The notes under the pieces: generated by a model
Told to the model about the DNA's origin: nothing
Database searches by the model: none
The model's input: the letters and a program-made list of their open reading frames with translations, nothing else
DNA from: Alteromonas marina
GTDB taxonomy: Bacteria; Pseudomonadota; Gammaproteobacteria; Enterobacterales; Alteromonadaceae
NCBI RefSeq assembly: GCF_000808575.1
Contig: NZ_JWLW01000066.1
Span: 248,001 to 312,000 of the forward strand
Length of the DNA stretch: 64,000 bases
Direction: 5' to 3'
Part shown: positions 51,849-61,493 of the stretch, one piece after another
Layout of the letters: every line of letters begins with the position of its first letter
Position numbering within the stretch: position 1 is the stretch's first letter
Made by a program: the position numbers and the translations under genes

Positions 51849-52742
51849 CTATTTTAAAACAGAAGCTAAGTACTCTTTAAATTCGTCGCCTAACGACGGG
51901 TGACGTAACGCGTATTCAACGTTAGCTTTCATGTAACCTAACTTACTGCCACAGTCGTGACTCTTACCTTTCATGTAGTAGGCATCAACTTGTTCAAGTT
52001 TCATCAGTGCATCAATAGCATCAGTCAGCTGTACTTCACCACCCGCTCCTGGAGGAGTAAACTCTAACAGATCCCAGATTTTTTCTGACAGAACGTATCG
52101 ACCTACCACAGCAAGGTCAGAAGGTGCTTCGTCGCGAGGCGGCTTCTCCACCATTTTGTGTATCTTCGCTGACTGACCTGGGGCAATAGCCGCGCCGTCT
52201 AGATCTGCGATACCGAATTTAGAAATATCTTCGTCTGGGACCTGCTCAACCATAACCTGACTTACTCGGCTGGTGTTAAATTTGGCAACCATGTCTGCAA
52301 GGTTATCTTTCTTAGGATTACTTGCTGCATCATCAATAATAACGTCAGGTAGTACTACCGCAAATGGCGCATCGCCAATCAGAGGTCGAGCGCAAAGTAC
52401 TGCGTGACCAAGCCCATTCGCAACGCCTTGGCGAATGTGCATGATAGTTACATCTTTTGGACAGATTGACTGTACTTCTTCTAACAGTTGGCGTTTTACA
52501 CGCTTTTCTAGCGTGGCTTCTAGCTCAAAAGAGGTGTCAAAGTGGTTTTCAATGCTGTTTTTACTCGCGTGTGTTACTAGGATAATTTCTTTTAGCCCTG
52601 CGGCAACACACTCACTTACTACATATTGAATTAGCGGCTTATCAACCACTGGTAACATCTCTTTAGGGATGGCCTTTGTTGCTGGAAGCATTCTGGTCCC
52701 TAGACCTGCTACAGGGATTACCGCTTTTTTAACCTGACTCAT
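51849..52742 (-). CDS. galU: UTP-glucose-1-phosphate uridylyltransferase
   Basis: Makes UDP-glucose, a precursor of surface glycans. 297 residues with the nucleotidyltransferase signature [20 protein letters not shown] (about 13-32), [12 protein letters not shown], and [20 protein letters not shown]. The start has a modest AAGGA leader. With galE at the right edge it brackets the polysaccharide genes. The 293-nt spacer upstream (52743-53035) shows no further feature. Confidence 0.95.
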   Translation of the reverse strand: MSQVKKAVIPVAGLGTRMLPATKAIPKEMLPVVDKPLIQYVVSECVAAGLKEIILVTHASKNSIENHFDTSFELEATLEKRVKRQLLEEVQSICPKDVTIMHIRQGVANGLGHAVLCARPLIGDAPFAVVLPDVIIDDAASNPKKDNLADMVAKFNTSRVSQVMVEQVPDEDISKFGIADLDGAAIAPGQSAKIHKMVEKPPRDEAPSDLAVVGRYVLSEKIWDLLEFTPPGAGGEVQLTDAIDALMKLEQVDAYYMKGKSHDCGSKLGYMKANVEYALRHPSLGDEFKEYLASVLK

Positions 52743-53035
52743 TAGTTAATATCCTTCTTAAAATCCTAATTACACGCTCAAGTCGACATCACGTCGTCAA
52801 TTCTTCCTTAAGCTGGTTATATTCGATGCTGTTATCTAGAGTAATGCAATCGATGTTCCAATTACCTTTTTAGAGCATTAATGTCTTGAAAGTGGGCATT
52901 ACAGCTTTTAATCACCGTTGAACGCACAAAATTTGGGATAAATAATATCTAATGCACCAAATTAGTGAAAGGGGGACGCGAAGATTTTTCACTGTATCTG
53001 CTCGTTAACTAGCGACACGTTGCTAAATGCCGACG

Positions 53036-53908
53036 CTATTTAACAACTTTATCGGGTTGAATCGGGCCACTGCGATGTTTGAGGCCATCTTTTAGCCCAA
53101 AACGCATGTATTTGCCTCTCTCATGTCCCTGACCAAAACAAAATCTATTAACAATGTACCTTACGGGTATTGCACAAACATGACGAAGCTTCCAATAAAG
53201 TGGAACATAACGACGTCTTGCTAGAATTAACACATTCCGAAATTGGTAGTAGAGCCTAATGGGTGCCCCTTGCTTAAAGGTAATTCCACACACCTTTATT
53301 CTGTCATCGCCCTGCCGATGAGGCATGCAGGCGCTAAGCGACTGATAAATAGTCATGCCCTTGGCTCGTGCACGCCAGCACCATTCGTGATCGACGCCGT
53401 CAATAAATAGGCCATTCTCTTTTTCTCCTACCCGTTCAAAAGCGTGGCGAGAAAGGAGCATGCCTGAAGCTATTATTTGTTTTACTTCTTTTAAGCTCTC
53501 AGAGATTTTTTTGCCTTTTTGTAAAACACCTTGGTCAACGCAATCTGAAAATTGACAGTAAATAGAGGGGCCTATGGCAGCAATGGAAGAGCTTTTCTCC
53601 ATAGTTTTAAACTGCTGCAATAACTCAACGGCAATAGTGGGCGTAAATAGACTATCTTGGTCTAGCAAAAACGCATATTCAACGCCTCTATCAAAAAGCG
53701 TTTTCAAGCCAATATTTTGAGCTTTAGCAATGCCCACATTGGTACCACAATGAATGTACTTGAAACGGGGATCACTAAGGCGGTCGTCAGCACCGGCCGT
53801 GTTATCAACGACCACTAAATCCCACTCAGGCGCACTGAAAGCCTTAATGACCTCAGCGACGTGACTAAAATCCGGATTATAGAGTATTACGACAACGCCT
53901 GTTTTCAA
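53036..53908 (-). CDS. Glycosyltransferase family 2 (rhamnosyltransferase-like)
   Basis: 290 residues with a GT-A fold: VVVILYNPDFSH at the N-terminus, VVVDNTAGADD, NVGIAKAQNIG, and the DXD-type LLDQDSLF (about 80-87). The C-terminal part (GVDHEWCWRARAKG) resembles WbbL/RfbN-type rhamnosyltransferases, but sugar and linkage cannot be read from sequence. It overlaps the preceding glycosyltransferase by 4 nt, so the two are coupled. The pair looks AT-richer than the neighbouring core genes. Confidence 0.82.
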   Translation of the reverse strand: MKTGVVVILYNPDFSHVAEVIKAFSAPEWDLVVVDNTAGADDRLSDPRFKYIHCGTNVGIAKAQNIGLKTLFDRGVEYAFLLDQDSLFTPTIAVELLQQFKTMEKSSSIAAIGPSIYCQFSDCVDQGVLQKGKKISESLKEVKQIIASGMLLSRHAFERVGEKENGLFIDGVDHEWCWRARAKGMTIYQSLSACMPHRQGDDRIKVCGITFKQGAPIRLYYQFRNVLILARRRYVPLYWKLRHVCAIPVRYIVNRFCFGQGHERGKYMRFGLKDGLKHRSGPIQPDKVVK

Positions 53909-54792
53909 TGCTTACCAAACCTCTCTAGCAAGTGACGGTCGAGTTTATACGCTAGTTTCACAACTTTACCGGGCATTAAACGCAACGACAATACTCCGCA
54001 TGCATAGAAAAAATTATAGGGAGAATATTGCTTTAGCTTGGTTATCGCGTAAATTCGCGCTTTGAATTCATTAAGGGACTTGCTCAGTCCTCGGCGCTTA
54101 TAGAAGTTATTCACTCTCCTAAATTTTAACAAACGGTCCTTTAAATTCCTGAAAATATACCCTTGTGAAGCAAGAGTAATCCAGAAAAAATAATCTTGAG
54201 TGTTAAGTAAGTCATCATTGTATCTGTGCCCATCGAGAAACACATTGTACCGAATAATTACGGTAGGGTGATTGAGAGAACAACGCCTTGGTAATATGCG
54301 CGTGATCTGCTTGTGAGATGCCGGCATTACACGTGCTCCCACCTTCTTACCACTTTCGTTGATTTCAGTCAGCGCTGAGCCTAGCACAGAGATGTTGCTG
54401 TGCTTTTTAAGGTAAGTGATTTGGCGCGAAAGGCGGTGCTGTTCAGAGATATCGTCTGCGTCCATCCTAACAAAAAAAGACGGTTCAAACGCTAAACCAA
54501 AATCGATGGCTGAATTCATACTGCTTGCAAGTCCCATATTGTGACTATTTTGCGCTAGAACAATCCTATTATCACTCATAGTTGCAGTGTTGAGGACTTG
54601 AGTTATCGAGCCTGGTACAGGCCCATCAATAACTATAATAAAAAGGAAATCGGTATAACTTTGGCTGGTTATGCTCTCAATAGACTCCTCGAGCCACTTA
54701 GCATTGTCTGCTTGATAAACCGCCATTGCGACAATCGATTCAACGTGCTTTTTTTTATTTTCGTTGTGAAGAATAGAGAATTGATTTATCAA
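53905..54792 (-). CDS. Glycosyltransferase family 2
   Basis: 295 residues. After a polar 20-residue lead the GT-A core begins (VAMAVYQADNAKWLEESIES), with the nucleotide-sugar site RMDADDISEQHR (about residues 109-120) and the acceptor-side LNTQDYFFWITLASQG. The last 70 residues are basic and hydrophobic, perhaps membrane-associated. It probably adds a sugar to a lipid-linked glycan begun by the WecA-like enzyme upstream. The acceptor is unknown. Confidence 0.82.
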   Translation of the reverse strand: MINQFSILHNENKKKHVESIVAMAVYQADNAKWLEESIESITSQSYTDFLFIIVIDGPVPGSITQVLNTATMSDNRIVLAQNSHNMGLASSMNSAIDFGLAFEPSFFVRMDADDISEQHRLSRQITYLKKHSNISVLGSALTEINESGKKVGARVMPASHKQITRILPRRCSLNHPTVIIRYNVFLDGHRYNDDLLNTQDYFFWITLASQGYIFRNLKDRLLKFRRVNNFYKRRGLSKSLNEFKARIYAITKLKQYSPYNFFYACGVLSLRLMPGKVVKLAYKLDRHLLERFGKH

Positions 54793-54825
54793 GAATATTT
54801 TTACCAGCCTAAAAGAAACAGAGAA

Positions 54826-54850
54826 AATAAAAGCGCTCTTACGCGCCTTT
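54826..54850 (-). terminator. Terminator after the WecA-like gene
   Basis: On the minus strand AAAGGCGC, a GTAAGA loop and GCGCTTT (one bulge), followed by TATTTTC. It separates the WecA-like gene from the two glycosyltransferases. Confidence 0.65.
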
Positions 54851-54906
54851 ATTTAGGAAGGTATGTTACAACTATTTCGCGCAACCTGCTATGGGGCTCA
54901 CCAAAT

Positions 54907-55968
54907 TTACGACGAGAACCGCTTGATAAAGCGAAGGACGCTCCATATATGTTGGATCACTAAACTGTAAATAATCAAAAGACCAATAAAACTATAAAAC
55001 ATTACAGCTTCTGGCACTTGATATACTTCACCTAATATACCAATCAAGCAGTAACACGCACCAAGGCATAGTATAGCGACCAATGACTTCCTACTACTTA
55101 GTCCGGCCCGCATAAATATATTGTGAAGGTGCTGCCTGTCTGGCTTTAACATTGATTGCCCCTTTCGAGCACGGCGATACATAATTGCCGCCATGTCCAT
55201 TAGAGGAAGCCCTACCAGCCACACCGCTGTTATAGGTCTAAACGCAGCGGAGCCACCTTGTGTATGATCAACAAGCAGCCACACTATCGTAAGCCCAACG
55301 AACATACTACCAGCATCGCCCATGAATATTTTATTACCTTTAAATCCTTTCCAACTTAAATTGAAAGCAAGAAAAGGAACGATTGCGGCAACGATGATAA
55401 GCGGCTCCATAATCGACGCGCCATTACCGGTAAAAATCAAAAAGCCTGCAACGGTAAGCAATATAACCAAGCTCATACCACCTGCTAGACCATCAATACC
55501 GTCGATCATATTAAATGCATTGATAACACCAACGACACAAATGATAGTGAAAAAATACCCGCCGAGGTCGAGCAGCACTTCGCCAGTGCCAAAGATGTTG
55601 CCTAATGAAGTAATATAATTTTGTGCGCTCCATGCCATGATAGCAGCCACACCAAATTGGCACATAAGGCGCCCTTTAGCACTTAAATCGAAACGGTCGT
55701 CAAGCATACCAAGCAAGACGACAAAAGCGGACGCAGTAAAGAAAAGGGGATCATTCTTCATCCATACATCTGTAGCGACACTTGCTACAAGAACAGCCAT
55801 GAATATCGCTACCCCCCCGGTTAACGGGACGATTCCTGCATGGCGTTTGCGCGCAGTAGGTTGGTCAACTAAGCCGAACTGATGCGCTAATGGCGTCATC
55901 ACCACTAAAAGTATTAGGGCTACGAAAAATGCAGTGAAAAGCGGGACGAACTGCAAGTACGCTAGCAT
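54907..55968 (-). CDS. WecA-like polyprenyl-phosphate sugar-1-phosphate transferase
   Basis: An integral membrane enzyme of the MraY/WecA family that moves a sugar 1-phosphate (often GlcNAc-1-P) to undecaprenyl phosphate, starting glycan synthesis. It has 353 residues from ATG at 55968; a GTG at 55977 is also in frame. About 10-11 membrane segments. Motifs are LGMLDDRFDLS (Mg-binding Asp pair), NAFNMIDGIDGLAGG and the basic HLHNIFMRAGLSSRKS loop. It is the first gene of its unit, divergent from the capsule-export operon. Confidence 0.88.
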   Translation of the reverse strand: MLAYLQFVPLFTAFFVALILLVVMTPLAHQFGLVDQPTARKRHAGIVPLTGGVAIFMAVLVASVATDVWMKNDPLFFTASAFVVLLGMLDDRFDLSAKGRLMCQFGVAAIMAWSAQNYITSLGNIFGTGEVLLDLGGYFFTIICVVGVINAFNMIDGIDGLAGGMSLVILLTVAGFLIFTGNGASIMEPLIIVAAIVPFLAFNLSWKGFKGNKIFMGDAGSMFVGLTIVWLLVDHTQGGSAAFRPITAVWLVGLPLMDMAAIMYRRARKGQSMLKPDRQHLHNIFMRAGLSSRKSLVAILCLGACYCLIGILGEVYQVPEAVMFYSFIGLLIIYSLVIQHIWSVLRFIKRFSS

Positions 55969-56459
55969 AGAACACACAACCTCTCGTCATCGGACAGCGA
56001 AATATTTGGATTTTCGAACATAACCAATGCACTTTTAAATTTGTCTATAAAACTCAATGTTGATTCCATTTACATACAACTTCCATTTCTTCCAGCGCGG
56101 TGAGGGCTTGTTGTTATAACTGTGCGGGTAGAAAACCGCCATATGATATAAAACATTTGTTTAAGTAACCACCCCAATCAAAAAAATAACGTTTCAAAAA
56201 AATTTCATACAATACGCTTAGAGCCCATCTCAACGAGCCAAGCTGCCTTTAGCATTTAGAATAATGCTTAATTTTTTATTAACGAATTTCATCATCTTTT
56301 ATTCCGATGAATAGTAAATTTTTTCAACACTTTTGAACTTGCTAGTAAAAAAGCGGTCTTCTTGCTTCGCCAGACCCTAGCGCCAGAGCGATAGCAAACA
56401 TGCTTTTTTTAAAACTTATGTTATCCTAGCGCCAAATTGCTATATGGATATGAAAGCTA
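55969..56459. other. Divergent promoter region of the polysaccharide locus
   Basis: A 490-nt AT-rich spacer between the WecA-like gene (minus) and the capsule-export operon (plus). It must hold both promoters. A TTATGTTATCCT box near 56415-56426 may be the -10 region for the plus-strand operon. No JUMPStart/ops element (GGCGGTAGC), ORF or repeat was found. Confidence 0.5.
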
Positions 56460-56858
56460 ATGTTCAAACAATTCAAACGTTTTTTATTGCCGTTCGCACT
56501 AATAGTGGGCGCAACAGGGTGTACTAACTCACCTACAGTTACTGAAGCTGACATCCCTTTGGTACACTCTTCTCTTGCATATTCTTTAGCGCCGGACAAA
56601 GAGCTTGCAATAAACATTCCAAAAGCCAATATCTATTTTGATACAAAGGAATCTTTCAAGATACGCTTTGATGGTTACGATTACGAAGCATCCAAGCACT
56701 ATGTTTCAGCTACCGGCAATAAATGTATCCGCTTTTCTTTACAAGATAGTGACTCGGTTCAAAATGGAGCGCAGCGCAAATTAACAACTTGTCAGCGAGA
56801 TGGGCAGTGGAGAGTCGTATCTCCTCTCGTTGTTTCAGCAGCCGTGCTAGGTGAATAA
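56460..56858 (+). CDS. Putative lipoprotein heading the capsule-export operon
   Basis: 132 residues. A lipoprotein signal peptide ends in LIVGATGC (Cys21). The mature part is mixed alpha/beta with two further Cys (NKCIRF and TTCQRDGQW), which may form a disulphide. No family is recognised. It lies 4 nt ahead of kpsD, so it probably acts in the same export pathway, for example as a partner of the outer-membrane channel. This is inferred from position only. Confidence 0.7.
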   Translation: MFKQFKRFLLPFALIVGATGCTNSPTVTEADIPLVHSSLAYSLAPDKELAINIPKANIYFDTKESFKIRFDGYDYEASKHYVSATGNKCIRFSLQDSDSVQNGAQRKLTTCQRDGQWRVVSPLVVSAAVLGE

Positions 56859-56862
56859 AACA

Positions 56863-58692
56863 ATGAAGTTTATGGATATGAAAGACACATTAAAAGCGCT
56901 GTCAAAAATAGCATGTACAGCAGTCATTGGCAGCATGATGTTACAACCGGTTTTTGCTCAAAGCATGGAGCAACTGCAGCAGTTACGTGAAAGAGCTCAG
57001 CAATCTCAAAGCGGCATTTCGGCCCAGTCGGTATCTCCGTTGAGCGTATCAACACAGCGAACGTTGCCAGGCGCATCAAGCTCTGCAAACACGATGGGGC
57101 AATTCTCAACCCAACCAAGAAATGGGGTTAATCTCCCTGGTGAGCCCACAATTGACACCGTGTTTCCAGCACAAGCGCCTATGGAGAACCCGCCATTTGC
57201 TGCAAACCTCTTTATTGGTGGTTTTGAATCCGAACGCAGTTCAGGGTTAAACGACAATTACTTAGTAGCACCTGGCGACAAAATAAATATTTGGCTTTGG
57301 GGGGCAGTGAATTTTTCAGACGTAGTAACCGTTGACAACCAAGGCAATATTTTTATTCCTAATATCGGTCCTATTCGAGTAGCAAACACACCTGCAGGCA
57401 CGGTAAACCAAACAGTTACAGCTAAAATTAGGCAGGTGTATACCAACGATGTGAATGTTTACGTAAACCTTCTTACATCGACCCCAGTGTCTATATTTGT
57501 ATCAGGGCCAGTTTTGCGCCCCGGTCAATACGCCGGCCTTGCTTCAGATAGCGTACTTTATTATCTAAAACGTGCAGGCGGTATCGACTTCCAGCGTGGC
57601 AGTTTTAGGCAAATAGATGTCGTTCGCAACGGCAAGACAGTAGCCACTGCAGACTTGTATGCTTTTTTTAGAAGTGGAAAGCTTCCAGCTGTATCCTTCA
57701 AAGACGGCGACACTATTTTAGTGCACCCAATTGGCAACACAATTGTTGTTGAAACCGGAGCCCGTAATAGCTTTACCTTTGAATTTCTAAATGAAGAATT
57801 AAATGGCGGCGTAGTTAACTACTTTGCACGCCCCGGTGAATTCGCTTCTCATGCCTCAGTATCGGGTGTTCGCAATAATAAACAGTTCGCACGTTACTTA
57901 GATTTAAAAGCGTTCGCTTCTTTAGAACTAAGCGCGGGCGATACGGTAGAGTACATTGCAGATCACGAACCGCAAATATATCGCATCAATGTTGCAGGAG
58001 CCTTCGCAGGCGCATCACAAATTATGGTTGATAAAGGTGCGCGCTTACTTGACGTGCTAGACCATATTGAAGCTGATACCACGCTCTCTGATACGCAAAA
58101 CATTTATTTACTGAGAGAAAGTGTAGCAATAAAGCAAAAGCAAATTATTGAAGAGGGTTTACAGCGTCTTGAAAGAAGCATGTATACCGCCCCAATAAGC
58201 TCTACTGGTGAAGGTGCGATTCGAGCTCAAGAGGCGCAGCTTGTCGCAGACTTTATTGCGCGAGCAAGGCAAGTAGAACCGCAAGGCCGTGTCGTTGTCT
58301 CTGAAAACGGCGACATAGCTAATATTTTGTTAGAACCCAACGATACCATCGTCATTCCTGAAGTAACTGACTTGATTCACGTTGGCGGGGAAGTATTGCT
58401 GCCTCAGTCTGTGGTGTTTAACCCAGATGCAACTACCGAAGATTACGTTGCATGGGCTGGCGGTTTCACTGAACGCGCTGAAGACGAACGTATACTAATT
58501 GTTCGCAAAAACGGTAACGTTACTTTTTCAAGCGTGAACGACTCATTCCTTTCAAGTGACAAAAGCAAGCTTGAGCCAGGGGACCAGATTATCGTTCTGC
58601 CTGCAATTGATACCAAAGTACTGCAAGCTGTCAAAGATATCACTCAAATCGTCTATCAAATTGCTATTGCAGCTAACGTAGCTACTAATTAA
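56863..58692 (+). CDS. kpsD: Polysaccharide export outer-membrane protein, KpsD type
   Basis: 609 residues from ATG at 56863, 8 nt after AGGTGA; GTG at 56851 would overlap the lipoprotein gene. The signal peptide ends near LQPVFAQ and is followed by a Gln/Ser-rich linker. A Poly_export domain starts at about residue 130 (YLVAPGDKINIWLWGAVNF), then SLBB-type repeats (VSGPVLRPGQYAG; HVGGEVLLPQSVVF). It lacks a lipobox, like KpsD and unlike Wza. It forms the periplasmic/outer-membrane channel for capsule. Confidence 0.88.
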   Translation: MKFMDMKDTLKALSKIACTAVIGSMMLQPVFAQSMEQLQQLRERAQQSQSGISAQSVSPLSVSTQRTLPGASSSANTMGQFSTQPRNGVNLPGEPTIDTVFPAQAPMENPPFAANLFIGGFESERSSGLNDNYLVAPGDKINIWLWGAVNFSDVVTVDNQGNIFIPNIGPIRVANTPAGTVNQTVTAKIRQVYTNDVNVYVNLLTSTPVSIFVSGPVLRPGQYAGLASDSVLYYLKRAGGIDFQRGSFRQIDVVRNGKTVATADLYAFFRSGKLPAVSFKDGDTILVHPIGNTIVVETGARNSFTFEFLNEELNGGVVNYFARPGEFASHASVSGVRNNKQFARYLDLKAFASLELSAGDTVEYIADHEPQIYRINVAGAFAGASQIMVDKGARLLDVLDHIEADTTLSDTQNIYLLRESVAIKQKQIIEEGLQRLERSMYTAPISSTGEGAIRAQEAQLVADFIARARQVEPQGRVVVSENGDIANILLEPNDTIVIPEVTDLIHVGGEVLLPQSVVFNPDATTEDYVAWAGGFTERAEDERILIVRKNGNVTFSSVNDSFLSSDKSKLEPGDQIIVLPAIDTKVLQAVKDITQIVYQIAIAANVATN

Positions 58693-58694
58693 GC

Positions 58695-59474
58695 ATGGTA
58701 ACCTTTAAAGACCAGCTCTACGCATGGAGAGGCGTGATATTCGCGCTTTTCCTGCGTGAGCTTCAAAGTAAATTTAACGATAAATTTGGCTTGGGCTGGG
58801 CGTTTTTAGAGCCTTTTACGTTCATATTTTTAATGTCATATCTACGGGGTTTGATAAGCGGGAGCGTTATACATTCTATACCTCTTTTTCTGTTCATGAT
58901 GATTGGAATGGTGGGCTTGCAGTCTCTTACATCATGTTTGCAATCAGTTTCAACTTCAATTCGAAGGAACAAACCTCTATATGCATTTCGTCAAGTTCAG
59001 CCAATTTCATCAGTACTCACTGCAGGCTTTCTAGAATTTTCGATCAAAGTTCTGGTAGTAATACTTTTAATCCTAGCTTTATATTTGATGGGCGAAACAT
59101 TTACCGTGAATGACCCCCTGCTATTAATTTCTCTATTTCTTTTGTTATGGATTTTCTCAATATCTATAGGTCTCATATTTGCGATTGGGGCAGCTTTTAT
59201 TCCAGAGGTAGACAAGATTAAATCTGTACTTACTCGTCCACTAATGTTTATTTCGTGCGTATTTTTCAGTCTACAAGACCTTCCTGAGGAATATTGGCCG
59301 TATCTGACGTGGAATCCACTAGTACATTTCAACGAACTTGCCCGCTACGCATGCTTTGAGTCTTATGGCACAAAGGGCGTATCATTGACTTTTCTTTACG
59401 AAATAACAATCATCTCAGTATTCCTCAGCCTCGCGATGTATCACATCACATGGAAGAAGGTGTTGTCTCGATGA
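58695..59474 (+). CDS. kpsM: Capsule ABC transporter permease, KpsM type
   Basis: 259 residues of the ABC-2 permease family, with about six membrane helices. FLRELQSKFNDKFGLGWAFL before the first helix is the usual amphipathic lead of KpsM/Wzm proteins. With KpsT it moves the lipid-linked polysaccharide across the inner membrane. It begins 3 nt after kpsD and overlaps kpsT by an ATGA. Confidence 0.92.
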   Translation: MVTFKDQLYAWRGVIFALFLRELQSKFNDKFGLGWAFLEPFTFIFLMSYLRGLISGSVIHSIPLFLFMMIGMVGLQSLTSCLQSVSTSIRRNKPLYAFRQVQPISSVLTAGFLEFSIKVLVVILLILALYLMGETFTVNDPLLLISLFLLLWIFSISIGLIFAIGAAFIPEVDKIKSVLTRPLMFISCVFFSLQDLPEEYWPYLTWNPLVHFNELARYACFESYGTKGVSLTFLYEITIISVFLSLAMYHITWKKVLSR

Positions 59475-60145
59475 TAAGAATTGAGAATCTAACAAAGAGT
59501 TACCCCAGTAAAATGGGCCCTCAATATATTTTCAAAAATTTGAATTTTGATTTTCCTACGGAAAATAACGTCGCAATTTTAGGTAAAAATGGCGCTGGTA
59601 AGTCGACTCTTTTCCGGATGCTAGCCAAAAGCGAATACCCAGACAAAGGCCGAGTTTTAACGAATAAATCAATGTCGTGGCCGGTTGCCCTTCAAACAGG
59701 TGTACACCCGCAAATGACAGGGCGTGAAAATACGCGTTTCGTGGGAAGAATTAATAACGTCAAGTCGCTCCCAGAATACGAAGAAAAAGTGCAAAAGTTT
59801 GCCGAGTTAGGTAAACGCTTCGATCTTCCCGTGCGCACCTACTCGTCGGGCATGCGCGCAAAACTCGTGTTTGCGTGCTGCATGAATATCAATTTTGATA
59901 TTTATCTTATCGATGAAGCGACATCAGTAGGCGATCCGCTGTTCAGAAAAAAAGCGCGTTTATCGCTAAAAGAAAAAAGTGAACAAGCGGGCGTTATTAT
60001 GGTTAGTCACGAACTCGACCAAATTCGCGAATTCTGTACCTCCGCCGTTATTATTGATGAAGGTAAACTCACTTATTATCACGATCTCGAAGAAGGCATC
60101 GACGTTTATACGCAGGATGCAGACAATAAGAAATCACTTAAATAG
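59471..60145 (+). CDS. kpsT: Capsule ABC transporter ATPase, KpsT type
   Basis: 224 residues from ATG at 59471, which shares ATGA with the kpsM stop; an ATG at 59450 is a poorer choice. Walker A is GKNGAGKS (38-45), the signature YSSGMRAKL, Walker B FDIYLIDEA, and the switch MVSHE. The short length and SSGM signature are typical of group 2 capsule exporters. Confidence 0.94.
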   Translation: MIRIENLTKSYPSKMGPQYIFKNLNFDFPTENNVAILGKNGAGKSTLFRMLAKSEYPDKGRVLTNKSMSWPVALQTGVHPQMTGRENTRFVGRINNVKSLPEYEEKVQKFAELGKRFDLPVRTYSSGMRAKLVFACCMNINFDIYLIDEATSVGDPLFRKKARLSLKEKSEQAGVIMVSHELDQIREFCTSAVIIDEGKLTYYHDLEEGIDVYTQDADNKKSLK

Positions 60146-60157
60146 GTTCAAATCACA

Positions 60158-61276
60158 GTGGAAAAATCTCTTACACAGCTCAATGCCCTTCTCAGCAAAC
60201 ACAAAATGCTGTTGCTTGTACTTCCATGGGTTCTTTACGCCGCCTATCTGGTTTTATGGGCTGCGCCTCAATACGAGAGTAAAAGTCAGTTAATTGTAAA
60301 ATCTAGCGATGGCGGCAGTAGTTTCGACCCGTCATCTCTTCTGATGGCAGCTGGAGTTTCTGGTGCTTCAGGCGGTACAGAAAGTCAGCTTGTAGAAGCG
60401 TATATTCAGTCTGCAGATATGATTAAGTATCTCGATGAGACTATTGGCCTTCGAGAACATTACATGTCAGACAAAGCCGATTTGTTTAGCGGCCTATCGT
60501 CTTCACACAAACAAGAAGATTTCTACCAGTTTTACTTGGATCATATTGACGTTAGCGTTGACTCGGCATCTTCTGTAATTAGTTTGCGAACCCGCGCATT
60601 CGACGCTGAATATGCCCAAATAATCAACCAAGCTATTGTTGATAAAGCGGAAGAGTTTATTAATAACATCAACAATAACTTAGCAAAGTCTAAGCTTACG
60701 TTTGCCAAGGGTGAACACGAGATTGTTGAACAAAAGCTGCAACAAGCAAAAACTGAAATTTTAGGCTTCCAATCCAAGTACAACGTGCTCGACCCTACTG
60801 CTGAAGGTGCAGCGTTTCAGCAGATTGCTTTTTCATTAGAGGCAACCCTTGCGCAGAAAAAAGCTGAGCTAAGCACCATGTCGACCATGATGTCTAACGT
60901 CGCACCTGAAGTGATTAACATTAAGCGAGAAATAGCCGCACTACAGAAAGAAGTAGAAAAGCAGAAGGAGCGCATTAGTACTGCTGAAGGAGAAAGTGAA
61001 GCCCTGTCAGTGAGTGAGTTAATGGCGCAATACAGTAACCTTCAGGTGCAGCTTCAATTGGCTATTCAAGCGTACTCTTCATCGCTGATTACACTTGAAA
61101 ATGCGCGCGTAGAGGCATATCAAAAGCTACAACACTTGGTCACCGTAGAATCACCTACCCTTCCGGATGATAATGCTTACCCCACGGTTATCTATAACCT
61201 TGTTCTTTTTGGTGTGTCATTGCTGCTTATTTACGGAATAGTGCGAATTGTAGTAGCTACTATCCGCGAGCTTTAG
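60158..61276 (+). CDS. kpsE: Capsule export inner-membrane protein, KpsE type
   Basis: 372 residues from a GTG start at 60158. One membrane helix near each end (LLLVLPWVLYAAYLVLWAA and IYNLVLFGVSLLLIYGIV) encloses a large periplasmic part with coiled coils (about residues 180-330). This is the KpsE/BexC/CtrB layout of the polysaccharide co-polymerase 3 family, linking KpsMT to KpsD. The gene set lipoprotein-D-M-T-E lacks kpsF, U, C and S here, so the lipid-linker enzymes must lie elsewhere if present. Confidence 0.9.
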   Translation: MEKSLTQLNALLSKHKMLLLVLPWVLYAAYLVLWAAPQYESKSQLIVKSSDGGSSFDPSSLLMAAGVSGASGGTESQLVEAYIQSADMIKYLDETIGLREHYMSDKADLFSGLSSSHKQEDFYQFYLDHIDVSVDSASSVISLRTRAFDAEYAQIINQAIVDKAEEFINNINNNLAKSKLTFAKGEHEIVEQKLQQAKTEILGFQSKYNVLDPTAEGAAFQQIAFSLEATLAQKKAELSTMSTMMSNVAPEVINIKREIAALQKEVEKQKERISTAEGESEALSVSELMAQYSNLQVQLQLAIQAYSSSLITLENARVEAYQKLQHLVTVESPTLPDDNAYPTVIYNLVLFGVSLLLIYGIVRIVVATIREL

Positions 61277-61305
61277 TGCCTCCATCTATTTAGCAAGCCA
61301 ACTCT

Positions 61306-61341
61306 TCAATCGGCTAAGTCGTACAAGACTTAGCCGATTGA
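61306..61341 (+). terminator. Stem-loop after kpsE
   Basis: A perfect 15-bp stem (61306-61320 with 61327-61341) and a 6-nt loop, 30 nt after the kpsE stop codon. No T run follows, so it may be a terminator or an mRNA-stabilising end. Confidence 0.55.
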
Positions 61342-61493
61342 CACCGCTTTGATGAAGTTTGTCGCCCAAATCTTGTGTCTTTAAGCAAGCTCTAGTATAA
61401 GAAGCTATCCGCCTTACGGACGACTATCAAAGAGCCTATCCTATAAGTGCTCTACAATAACAACCATAAGCAATATGGAATTAAAATAGAATT

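Noticed and set aside
55969..56459. JUMPStart/ops element ahead of the capsule operon
   Set aside because: I looked for GGCGGTAGC and close variants on both strands of the spacer and found none.
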